Shown here piece after piece: positions 5,854 to 12,767 of a stretch of 13,948 nucleotides of DNA. The notes below the pieces were generated by a model. It was not told the DNA's origin and ran no database searches. It worked only from the letters and a program-made list of their open reading frames with translations. This DNA comes from an uncultured Eubacteriales bacterium (GTDB taxonomy: Bacteria; Bacillota; Clostridia; Oscillospirales; Acutalibacteraceae). The stretch spans positions 1-13,948 of the forward strand of contig ONFW01000024.1 of NCBI GenBank assembly GCA_900317215.1, given 5' to 3'. Position 1 is the stretch's first letter. Each line of letters begins with the position of its first letter. Both the position numbers and the translations under genes were made by a program.

Positions 5854-8109
5854 ATGAACAAGGAATTTGCCGAAGCCTGGGAAGGCTTTGAAGGAAGGAT
5901 CTGGAAGCTTGAAGTAAACACAAGAGACTTTATCCAAAAGAACTACAAGCCCTATTGCGGCGATGAGTCTTTTCTTGAAGGACCCACAGAGGCTACGAAA
6001 AAGCTGTGGGATATCGTTCAGGGTCTGCAAAAGGAAGAACGAGCCAAGGGCGGAGTTCTTGATATGGAAACAAAGGTCGTCTCGGGATTGACAGCCTACG
6101 GAGCAGGCTATATCAGCGAGGACAAAAGCCTTGAAAAAATCGTCGGAATACAGACCGACAAGCCGCTGAAAAGAGCCTTCATGCCCTTCGGCGGGATAAA
6201 AATGGCAGAACAGGCATGTGAGACCTATGGATATTCGCCTGATGAAGATATTCACAGGATATTCAACGAATACGTCACCACACATAACCAGGCGGTTTTC
6301 GACGCCTATACCCCTGAAATGAAAAGGGTGCGCCATAATAAGATAATCACAGGTCTGCCCGACACCTACGGCAGAGGAAGAATAGTCGGTGATTACAGGC
6401 GCGTTGCTCTTTACGGTATAGATCATCTTATCGAGCAGAAGAAAAAGGACTTTGCAAATTGCGGCGACGGCACCATGACCGACGACGTTATCAGACTTCG
6501 TGAGGAGCTTGCAAAGCAGATAAGGGCTCTTAACGGAATGAAGGAAATGGCAGCGCTTTACGGCTGCGATATCTCAAAGCCCGCAAAAAACGCAAGAGAG
6601 GCCGTGCAATGGCTGTATTTCGGCTATCTTGCAGCAATAAAAACACAGAACGGCGCAGCTATGAGCGTGGGCAGGGTTTCCACCTTCCTCGATATCTATA
6701 TCCAGCGCGACCTTGATAAAGGCATTCTCACCGAGAAAGAGGCACAGGAGCTGATCGATCATTTCGTAATGAAGTGCAGGATAGTCAAGTTTGCCCGTAT
6801 CCCCTCCTATAATCAGCTTTTCTCCGGCGACCCCGTATGGGCTACCCTTGAGGTTGCAGGTATAGGCTGCGACGGCAGATCCATGGTCACTAAAAACGAT
6901 TTCCGTTTTCTCCATACTCTTGAAAATATGGGACCGTCCCCCGAGCCTAACCTGACCGTGCTTTATTCATCGGCTCTTCCCGATACCTTCAAGAAATACG
7001 CTTCCAGGATATCAATAAACACAAGCTCTGTACAGTATGAAAACGATGACGTCATGAAGCCTGTATGGGGTGACGATTACTCTATCTGCTGCTGCGTATC
7101 TGCCACACAAACCGGCAAGGAGATGCAGTTCTTCGGCGCAAGGGCAAACCTTGCAAAATGTCTTCTTTACGCTCTCAACGGCGGTATTGATGCAAAGAAC
7201 CGTGAGCAGGTGGCTCCGCCCTACAGAAGGATAACCTCGGAATACCTGGATTATAATGAGGTCATTGAGGCTTATGAGGTCATGATGGACTGGCTGGCCG
7301 GGCTTTATGTAAACACTCTCAACCTTATCCATTATATGCATGACAAGTATTATTACGAGGCTGCCGAGATGGCTCTCATCGACACTGACGTCCGCAGGAC
7401 CTTTGCAACAGGTATTGCCGGATTCTCTCACGTTGTTGACAGTCTGAGTGCAATAAAATACGCACATGTAAAGCCTATAAGAGACGATGCCGGCATCTGC
7501 ATAGATTTCGCCGTTGAGGGAGACTTCCCCAGATACGGAAACGATGACGACCGTGCAGATGATATCGCCGTATGGCTGCTCAGAACCTTCCTTGAGAAGA
7601 TAAAGAAGCACCATACCTACAGAAATTCCGAGCCCACAACATCTATCCTCACAATAACCTCAAATGTCGTATACGGCAAGGCAACAGGCAATATGCCCGA
7701 CGGCAGACGCGCCGGCGCTCCGCTTTCACCCGGTGCAAATCCGAGCTACGGCGCAGAAAAGAACGGACTTCTCGCTTCTCTCAATTCCGTAGCAAAGCTG
7801 CCCTATCACTGGGCTCTGGACGGCATCTCCAACACACAGACCATTAGTCCTGATGCACTCGGACATGAGGAGCAGGAGAGGATCGATAATCTCGTTCAGG
7901 TCATGGACGGCTACTTCGATCAAGGGGCGCATCACCTCAATGTTAATGTTTTCGGAACAGAAAAGCTCATTGACGCAATGGAGCATCCCGAAAAAGAGGA
8001 ATATGCCAACTTTACTATCCGTGTTTCCGGCTATGCTGTAAAATTTATTGATCTCACAAGGGAACAGCAGCTTGACGTTATTGCCCGCACCTGCCACAAG
8101 ACCCTTTAA
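5854..8109 (+). CDS. pflB: Pyruvate formate-lyase (formate C-acetyltransferase)
   Basis: A 751-aa glycyl-radical enzyme, close to the usual length of about 760. It converts pyruvate and CoA to acetyl-CoA and formate under anaerobic conditions in the cytoplasm. The catalytic Cys pair is C413-C414 in SICCCVSATQTGKEMQFFGA; C412 precedes it, giving three Cys in a row. The C-terminal radical loop RVSGYA holds Gly726, 25 residues from the end, which PflA converts to the glycyl radical. The start is ATG 5854, with AAGGAGC at 5841-5847; a TTG nine codons upstream is rejected because the ribosome binding site lies between. Followed by a strong hairpin and then pflA. The RVSGYA loop and Cys pair distinguish it from glycerol or choline glycyl-radical relatives, although substrate is still assigned by similarity. 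Confidence 0.96.
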   Translation: MNKEFAEAWEGFEGRIWKLEVNTRDFIQKNYKPYCGDESFLEGPTEATKKLWDIVQGLQKEERAKGGVLDMETKVVSGLTAYGAGYISEDKSLEKIVGIQTDKPLKRAFMPFGGIKMAEQACETYGYSPDEDIHRIFNEYVTTHNQAVFDAYTPEMKRVRHNKIITGLPDTYGRGRIVGDYRRVALYGIDHLIEQKKKDFANCGDGTMTDDVIRLREELAKQIRALNGMKEMAALYGCDISKPAKNAREAVQWLYFGYLAAIKTQNGAAMSVGRVSTFLDIYIQRDLDKGILTEKEAQELIDHFVMKCRIVKFARIPSYNQLFSGDPVWATLEVAGIGCDGRSMVTKNDFRFLHTLENMGPSPEPNLTVLYSSALPDTFKKYASRISINTSSVQYENDDVMKPVWGDDYSICCCVSATQTGKEMQFFGARANLAKCLLYALNGGIDAKNREQVAPPYRRITSEYLDYNEVIEAYEVMMDWLAGLYVNTLNLIHYMHDKYYYEAAEMALIDTDVRRTFATGIAGFSHVVDSLSAIKYAHVKPIRDDAGICIDFAVEGDFPRYGNDDDRADDIAVWLLRTFLEKIKKHHTYRNSEPTTSILTITSNVVYGKATGNMPDGRRAGAPLSPGANPSYGAEKNGLLASLNSVAKLPYHWALDGISNTQTISPDALGHEEQERIDNLVQVMDGYFDQGAHHLNVNVFGTEKLIDAMEHPEKEEYANFTIRVSGYAVKFIDLTREQQLDVIARTCHKTL

Positions 8110-8130
8110 AATATCACGGCAACAATAAAA

Positions 8131-8176
8131 AGGGCTGTCACATCCGTAATTGTGTGACAGCCCTGTCTTTATATTC
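8131..8176 (+). terminator. Strong hairpin (partial terminator) between pflB and pflA
   Basis: AGGGCTGTCACA (8131-8142) and TGTGACAGCCCT (8153-8164) form a perfect 12-bp stem with a 10-nt loop, followed by an interrupted T-rich tract (GTCTTTATATTCTTTT). No promoter is evident between it and pflA. Incomplete termination would therefore set a high pflB:pflA ratio, which suits an enzyme and its catalytic activator. The hairpin may also stabilise the 3' end of pflB mRNA. Confidence 0.75.
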
Positions 8177-8194
8177 TTTTAGGGAGGAAGCGCT

Positions 8195-8923
8195 ATGGAG
8201 ACAAAAGGACGCATACATACGCTGGAGACCTTCGGGCTTGTTGACGGTCCCGGGGTAAGGACAGTCATTTTCTTAAAGGGCTGCCGCCTGCGCTGCAAAT
8301 ACTGTCATAACCCTGATACATGGAGCGGCGAAGGTGAGCTTTGGACAGCGCCGCAGCTTTTTGAACGTGTAAAAAGGTACAAACCATACTGGAGGAACAA
8401 CGGCGGCATTACAGTAAGCGGAGGAGAGCCTCTGCTGCAGAGTGCCTTTGTCACCGAGCTTTTTACACTTGCAAAAAAAGAGAGCATACATACCGCCCTT
8501 GATACTGCCGGAGAGCCGTTTTCTCTTGACAGCTCCTTCCTTGAGAGCTTTGACAGGTTAATGGCTGTTACAGACCTTGTTCTGCTCGATCTCAAGCTCA
8601 TGGACGAGAAGGGTCACAGAGAGCTTACCGGCAGCGGCAACAGGAATATCCTTGAAATGGCGCGCTATCTTTCGGATAAAGGAAAGAAAATGTGGATAAG
8701 ACACGTTCTTGTTCCGGGGATAACAGATGATGAAAACGACCTCATCAGCATGCGGGATTTCATTTCCTCTTTAAAGACGGTGGAAAGGGTAGAAGTCCTC
8801 CCCTATCATACCTTGGGTCTGATGAAATGGAGAGAGCTTGAAATAGATTATCCTCTTGAGGGTGTTCCTGTTCCCACCGAAGAACAGATCAGAAAAGCGA
8901 AGGAACTGCTTTGCATAATTTAG
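8195..8923 (+). CDS. pflA: Pyruvate formate-lyase activating enzyme (radical SAM)
   Basis: A 242-aa protein starting at ATG 8195 after AGGGAGG (8181-8187). The signature GCRLRCKYCHNPDTW holds C30-x3-C34-x2-C37, which bind the [4Fe-4S] cluster. TVSGGEPLLQ is the radical SAM glycine-rich SAM-binding motif. The start of the protein (about residues 6-22, HTLETFGLVDGPGVR) is typical of PflA. It cleaves S-adenosylmethionine to abstract hydrogen from the PflB glycine. The length matches the family (about 245). Lying 85 nt downstream of pflB, it is the obvious partner. Confidence 0.95.
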   Translation: METKGRIHTLETFGLVDGPGVRTVIFLKGCRLRCKYCHNPDTWSGEGELWTAPQLFERVKRYKPYWRNNGGITVSGGEPLLQSAFVTELFTLAKKESIHTALDTAGEPFSLDSSFLESFDRLMAVTDLVLLDLKLMDEKGHRELTGSGNRNILEMARYLSDKGKKMWIRHVLVPGITDDENDLISMRDFISSLKTVERVEVLPYHTLGLMKWRELEIDYPLEGVPVPTEEQIRKAKELLCII

Positions 8924-8934
8924 CAGTGCGGGAT

Positions 8935-9074
8935 CTCTCCGCCCTCTCACACCACCGTACATACCGTTCGGCATACAACTATGTAAGGTAATAATCCAGT
9001 GGACTGACTAAACCTTGCTTGGTCAGTTCAGTGTACTTAAAAGCTCCATTGCGTCCAAGCTTGGGAACAGCCTG
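8935..9074 (-). mobile_element. Remnant of a mobile or dispersed repeat, possibly the 3' end of a group II intron
   Basis: Between pflA and the MutS-like gene, the minus strand contains two non-native parts. First, directly after the MutS-like stop and in the same frame, 31 codons (9074-8982) read QAVPKLGRNGAFKYTELTKQ and then GLVSPLDYYLT before TAG (8981-8979). Second, about 8975-8945 carries TATGCCGAACGGTATGTACG followed by GTGGTGTGAGAGGGCGG. From memory, this conserved string resembles the tail of clostridial group II introns (domain V/VI region) and often yields spurious peptides such as MPNGMYGGVRGR. No reverse transcriptase or complete intron is present. GCGG-GATCTCT-CCGC (8937-8951) may be a small hairpin. 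Identification is from recollection of the pattern, so confidence is limited. Confidence 0.45.
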
Positions 9075-10727
9075 TCAAGAGGCCTCGTCTGTTTCTGCCG
9101 GAGCGCTCTCAACACGGTCTATCCTGTCAGAGAGCTGGTCGAAGGTTACGCCATATTTCTTTGCAATGTCCTGAGCATAGCTGACGCCCTCGGGGGGTGC
9201 AATGAATATCTTATAGGAGCGCTTACCCTCATGTATGCCCGTGATAAGACTGGCCACCTTAATTTCTCCCTTGATGTTGTTGTTTACCTCGTCAAGCATC
9301 ATGGCAAGCTCGTGCATGTGGGTGTTGAAGATCGTCCTTGCCCCAAGATAACGAAGAGCCTTGACAACGTCCTTGGCAATATACAATCCCTCGGCAAAGG
9401 AGGTCGTGGCAAGGGATTCGTTGAACAGCAGCAGACTCTCGCCGGTCGCCTCTGCAAATATCTCGCTCATGCGCTTTGATTCCTCTCCAAGCCTGCCCAG
9501 ATTGACGGTCTTGTTTTCATCTGCGGGAAAATGGGTATAGATGCAATCCGCAGGTGAAATAGAAGCGCTCTCTGCGGGAACATAAAGTCCGCACTGTGCA
9601 AAAAGGAACATAAGACCTATTGCCTGCGTCATCGTAGTTTTTCCGCCGCGGTTGGGGCCTGTCATTATATAGATGCCGTGCTCCTTGGTGAACTCAAAGT
9701 CGTTGGTGATGATGTCAAGCTTATGCCCGTTTACGTTCTGGATCGCAAGCTTGAAATTGTAAGCACCGGTGGTATGCAGCTCACGAGTCTTGATATCGAG
9801 TATCTCGGGCTTGCAAAGCGGAATGCCGAGATCCATTACCTTCTGCATATAATCCGCCCAGCGGATATAGAAGATAAACTCCGGAATAAGCTTTGTAAGA
9901 CTGTAGCCGCTGATGTTGGTATATTTTGAAAGCCTGCTTTTGAGCTGCTTTACTGTGGAGCTGAGCATTTCGGTCATAACACGGCTGAGATTCTGCATGA
10001 GGGGATCCTCGCCTGTAACACTGCCTACGGTATGGATCTTCGTCATGCCGTCAAAGCTGGTGCCGTTGTGTATCTCATTTTTCTTTGACGAAAAATCAAG
10101 GAATTTGCTGAGCAGACCGGGTCTTGAAAAATGCTTGTTGTTTATGGAAACGATACCGACCTCGCAGGGCATGAGCTTACTGTCGAGGTTGACGCCTATA
10201 GACAGGCTCTTGACCTGACCTATCTCGCTGACAAGGCTCTTTATATCATCGTGGAGGTACTCAAAACCGTTTTCGTTATAGATATTGCTTACAAAATCCT
10301 TCAGTCTTTTAAGACCCTCTGATTTGATATCGTTTTCGGTGAGTGACTGATTTATCCCTGCAATACAGGTTACATAGATATCAAGCTCATGCAGACGGTT
10401 GATGAGCTGCCAGATAGGAGAGGCTGAGGTGTCCTTTGTGCTTTTTTCAAGCTCCTTGAGAAAGGCAAGCTCCTCAAGCAGCTCCTTTATCCTTTCCCTG
10501 AGCTTCGGAAAGTGGAAGATATCGTCAAAGATATCTCTGCGGTAGCGGATGACCTCCGGATTCTTTTCAAAGCTTATCATAATATTCTTTATGATGTTCT
10601 GTTCAAAAAGCTCTCCCGAGAGTCTTTCGCAGATATATTCGATAGAGAGATCGTTTATTGTTTCGGGGCTGAGTGTCTTTGTGTCGGGTTTGACATTTTC
10701 GGGGTATAACAGGCTGAGTTCTGCCAT
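9075..10727 (-). CDS. MutS-family ATPase, non-canonical (no mismatch-recognition domain seen)
   Basis: A 550-aa protein. Residues about 1-340 are mostly helical (core/lever-like). Residues about 345-520 form the MutS-type ABC ATPase: Walker A G357-PNRGGKT (K363), Walker B SLLLF-N436-E437, and T-H-M-H-E-L with H470/H472 as the switch His region. In canonical MutS, Walker B reads D-E; here the Asp is Asn. There is no N-terminal mismatch-binding domain with an F-x-E motif and no Smr nuclease domain, so classic mismatch repair is unlikely. A role in DNA or RNA structure handling is possible but unproven. ATG 10727 is preferred to GTG 10733 because AGGAAG (10740-10735) lies 7 nt from the ATG but only 1 nt from the GTG. 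It has its own promoter; the repeat remnant abuts its stop codon. Confidence 0.85.
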   Translation of the reverse strand: MAELSLLYPENVKPDTKTLSPETINDLSIEYICERLSGELFEQNIIKNIMISFEKNPEVIRYRRDIFDDIFHFPKLRERIKELLEELAFLKELEKSTKDTSASPIWQLINRLHELDIYVTCIAGINQSLTENDIKSEGLKRLKDFVSNIYNENGFEYLHDDIKSLVSEIGQVKSLSIGVNLDSKLMPCEVGIVSINNKHFSRPGLLSKFLDFSSKKNEIHNGTSFDGMTKIHTVGSVTGEDPLMQNLSRVMTEMLSSTVKQLKSRLSKYTNISGYSLTKLIPEFIFYIRWADYMQKVMDLGIPLCKPEILDIKTRELHTTGAYNFKLAIQNVNGHKLDIITNDFEFTKEHGIYIMTGPNRGGKTTMTQAIGLMFLFAQCGLYVPAESASISPADCIYTHFPADENKTVNLGRLGEESKRMSEIFAEATGESLLLFNESLATTSFAEGLYIAKDVVKALRYLGARTIFNTHMHELAMMLDEVNNNIKGEIKVASLITGIHEGKRSYKIFIAPPEGVSYAQDIAKKYGVTFDQLSDRIDRVESAPAETDEAS

Positions 10728-10754
10728 GCTCACACTTCCTTATCTTTTTTATTC

Positions 10755-10799
10755 AAAAAACACTTTCGGCAAATGCTCGACCAAAGCTTGAGCCCTGCC
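10755..10799 (-). promoter_or_regulatory. Possible leader hairpin of the MutS-like gene
   Basis: In the transcript, GGCA (10799-10796) pairs with TGCC (10771-10768) and GCTC (10793-10790) with GAGC (10778-10775). TTTTTT (10760-10755) follows 7 nt later. The shape recalls an attenuator, but the stem is short and interrupted and the T-run is not adjacent. Confidence 0.25.
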
Positions 10800-10830
10800 T
10801 TCGGGAATGATCATCTCTGATCTGATTTAA

Positions 10831-10859
10831 ATTATAATTCATTGATGTGTAAAAATCAA
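10831..10859 (-). promoter_or_regulatory. Promoter of the MutS-like gene
   Basis: On the minus strand, TTGATT (10859-10854, 4 of 6) and TATAAT (10836-10831) with 17-bp spacing. The leader would be about 95 nt. Confidence 0.6.
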
Positions 10860-10894
10860 TCAACTGAATCAAAAATGACTAAACCGATGCTTAT

Positions 10895-10961
10895 GAGAAT
10901 AAAGCTCCGGTTTATTCTCCTTCAGCCGGAATTGACCTATGCCGGAAAAATGGGTTTTCCG
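10895..10961. other. Two hairpins between divergent promoters
   Basis: GAGAATAAA (10895-10903) and TTTATTCTC (10911-10919) form a perfect 9-bp inverted repeat with a 7-nt spacer. CGGAAAA (10943-10949) and TTTTCCG (10955-10961) form a 7-bp repeat that ends 6 bp before the next -35 box. GCCGGAA also occurs twice (10925-10931, 10941-10947). Both inverted repeats lie outside the predicted transcripts, so they would act as protein-binding DNA sites if functional. Confidence 0.4.
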
Positions 10962-10967
10962 CAATGC

Positions 10968-10996
10968 TTGCAAAACGGAAAAAAATGTATTATAAT
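10968..10996 (+). promoter_or_regulatory. Promoter of the DUF1858 gene
   Basis: TTGCAA (10968-10973, 4 of 6) and TATAAT (10991-10996) with a 17-bp spacer; transcription should start near 11003, about 30 nt before the ATG. Confidence 0.65.
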
Positions 10997-11033
10997 GATA
11001 TCGTGCAAGAAAAACAGGAAAGGATATGATAAA

Positions 11034-11237
11034 ATGGCACAGATAACAAAGGATACGATAATCGGTGAGATACTCGATATCGATGAAACAACGGCGCCTA
11101 TCTTTCTTTCGATAGGTATGCACTGCCTCGGCTGCCCTGCTTCAAGGGGAGAGACAGTTGAGCAGGCGTGCGCTGTTCACGGTGTGGATGTTGACGAGCT
11201 TGTAAAAGCTGTCAATGAGCATATCAAGGATAAATGA
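11034..11237 (+). CDS. DUF1858 / prismane-associated redox disulfide protein
   Basis: A 67-aa protein starting at ATG 11034 with AGGAAAGG upstream; the longer open frame to 10842 crosses the promoter and is rejected. The family signature is clear: MAQITKDTIIGEILD, then F-L-S-I-G-M-H-C31-L-G-C34-P, then a helix ending in VNEHIKDK. The C31-x2-C34 pair is the putative redox disulfide. These short proteins occur alone or fused near hybrid-cluster (prismane) protein and ScdA/RIC-like iron-sulfur repair proteins in anaerobes. The biochemical role is not well established; redox or nitrosative-stress handling is the usual inference. No hybrid-cluster gene is in the window. It has its own promoter, and trmK follows after 64 nt. 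Confidence 0.88.
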   Translation: MAQITKDTIIGEILDIDETTAPIFLSIGMHCLGCPASRGETVEQACAVHGVDVDELVKAVNEHIKDK

Positions 11238-11248
11238 GAAACACCGAG

Positions 11249-11278
11249 CCGCTGCCTTACGGGGCGGCGGTTTGTTAT
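11249..11278 (+). terminator. Weak terminator between the DUF1858 gene and trmK
   Basis: CCGCTGCC (11249-11256) pairs with GGCGGCGG (11263-11270) over 8 bp, including one G-T wobble, around a 6-nt loop; TTTGTTAT follows. The T-tract is short, so read-through into trmK is likely. Confidence 0.45.
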
Positions 11279-11301
11279 ATGCAGCAAAAGGAGGAGCATG
11301 T

Positions 11302-12006
11302 GTGACACGAAAAATGCAGATACCCCTTGACAGCAGACTCGCTCTTTGTGCTTCGTTTGTAAGAAAAGGAACAAGACTTGCTGATATAGGCACGGATCAT
11401 GCCTATCTGCCCGTCAGCCTTGCCGCCTGCGGAGCTGTGTGCTCGGCGGTGGCTTCAGATATCAGGAAAGGACCGCTCGAAAATGCAAGGGCGAATATCA
11501 TTCGCTTTGGCGTGGAGGATAAGGTGAGGACAGTCCTTTGCGACGGCCTTGACGGGATATCTCCCGATGATGCTCTTGATATAGTTATAGCAGGTATGGG
11601 CGGTGAGCTGATCGCTGCCATGATAAAAAGGACGCCCTGGGTCTATGACAGCAGCAGACGACTTATTCTTCAGCCTATGACAAGAGCAGGTGCTCTGCGT
11701 GCATTTCTGTGTGCAGAGGGCTTTGAGATAATAGATGAGAAGGCGTGCGTATCCGGAAGAAAATGCTACAGTGTTATGCTCTGTGTGTATGACGGCAAAG
11801 TGCGTGAATGCGACAGCAGGTATGAATATCTTGGCAGACTTGCAGAAGACAGCTCCGATGAGGCGGTTCGCTATGCAGGGATGATAAAGGGCAAGCTTAA
11901 AAGAAAGATCAACGGTCTGATCAAGTCGGGAGACAGTGTCTCTGCAGAAATATACAAGAAAATTCTGCAGGAGCTTGAAAACGTCTCAGGGGAGGAAACT
12001 GAATGA
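11302..12006 (+). CDS. trmK: tRNA (adenine22-N1)-methyltransferase TrmK
   Basis: A 234-aa class I SAM methyltransferase that makes m1A22 in bacterial tRNAs. SAM motif I is L-A-D-I-G-T-D-H-A-Y-L-P (residues 27-38); ASDIRKGPLENA (51-62) is the following acidic strand and IAGMGGELI (96-104) the next conserved loop, with LQPMT (123-127) where the catalytic-pocket strand lies. The C-terminal third is helical, as in TrmK. GTG 11302 is chosen because AAGGAGG (11288-11294) is 7 nt upstream; the in-frame ATG at 11314 is 19 nt from that site and would remove four residues only. It overlaps the nif3-like gene by 4 nt, the same order as in other Firmicutes (yqfN-yqfO in Bacillus). Confidence 0.92.
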   Translation: MTRKMQIPLDSRLALCASFVRKGTRLADIGTDHAYLPVSLAACGAVCSAVASDIRKGPLENARANIIRFGVEDKVRTVLCDGLDGISPDDALDIVIAGMGGELIAAMIKRTPWVYDSSRRLILQPMTRAGALRAFLCAEGFEIIDEKACVSGRKCYSVMLCVYDGKVRECDSRYEYLGRLAEDSSDEAVRYAGMIKGKLKRKINGLIKSGDSVSAEIYKKILQELENVSGEETE

Positions 12007-12755
12007 TAAGCGCAGGAGAAATATATGCTCTTATAAATGATATGGCGCCGTTTGAAACGGCTATGGGTTTTGATAATGTCGGGATATTGATAGGCAGTGC
12101 GGAAAAAAGGACAGATAAGGTACTTCTGGCTCTCGACGCCTCGGCTCAGGTGATAAGAGAAGCGGAGAGGACGGGAGCAGGGATAATCGTGACTCATCAT
12201 CCGGTGATATTTGACCCGTTAAGATCGCTTGACGACAACAGCATACCCTATCTTGCAGCAAGAGCAGGGATAACCGTGATATCCGCACACACGAATCTTG
12301 ATACTGCAAGAGGCGGTGTAAACGATATGCTGGCACAGCTTATCGGAGTAGAGCCGGAGGAATATATTGACCATGAATGTGCTCTTTTGGGCAGGGTTGA
12401 GGAAAAGCCTGACTGCAGAGAATTTGCAGAGAGGATTAAGAGCCGCCTGGAGCTTTGCGGACTTAGATATTCAGACAGCGGAAAAAGAGTGAGCCGTGTC
12501 CTTGTAGCCTGCGGCGCAGGAGGAGGAAATATTGAGCTTGCCCGCAGTCTTAAGGCGGATGCACTTGTTACGGGAGAGATAAAGCATAATTTCATAGTAT
12601 ACGCAAATTCCTATAACATCGCTGTGTTTGACCTGGGCCATTTCGGCTCCGAGAAGCATATCATACCCATTCTATGCGGGCTTCTGGAAAAGAGCTTTCC
12701 TGACACGGAATTTATCAGGGCGCAGGCGGATACAGACGGCATGAGGTATTTATAA
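12003..12755 (+). CDS. Nif3-like dinuclear metal-centre protein
   Basis: A 250-aa protein of the Nif3/YbgI/YqfO family, forming a toroidal hexamer with a two-metal site. The likely ligands are visible: H65 and H66 in VTHHPVIF, D100 in AHTNLD, and H213 and E217 in DLGHFGSEKH; GEIKHN (191-196) is also conserved. The length matches the short YbgI-type form rather than the longer Bacillus YqfO, which carries an inserted domain. The function is unsettled (hydrolase or metallochaperone roles have been proposed). ATG 12003 overlaps the trmK stop (ATGA), so translation is coupled. It is also annotated as GTP cyclohydrolase I type 2 in databases, a label that is poorly supported. Confidence 0.92.
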   Translation: MISAGEIYALINDMAPFETAMGFDNVGILIGSAEKRTDKVLLALDASAQVIREAERTGAGIIVTHHPVIFDPLRSLDDNSIPYLAARAGITVISAHTNLDTARGGVNDMLAQLIGVEPEEYIDHECALLGRVEEKPDCREFAERIKSRLELCGLRYSDSGKRVSRVLVACGAGGGNIELARSLKADALVTGEIKHNFIVYANSYNIAVFDLGHFGSEKHIIPILCGLLEKSFPDTEFIRAQADTDGMRYL

Positions 12756-12767
12756 AGGGAGGCAGCT

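Noticed and set aside
5770..6426. 218-codon minus-strand frame over the start of pflB
   Set aside because: Antisense to a clear PFL gene, without a start signal.
7012..7614. 200-codon minus-strand frame inside pflB
   Set aside because: Shadow of the PFL coding frame; no start signals and no recognisable domain.
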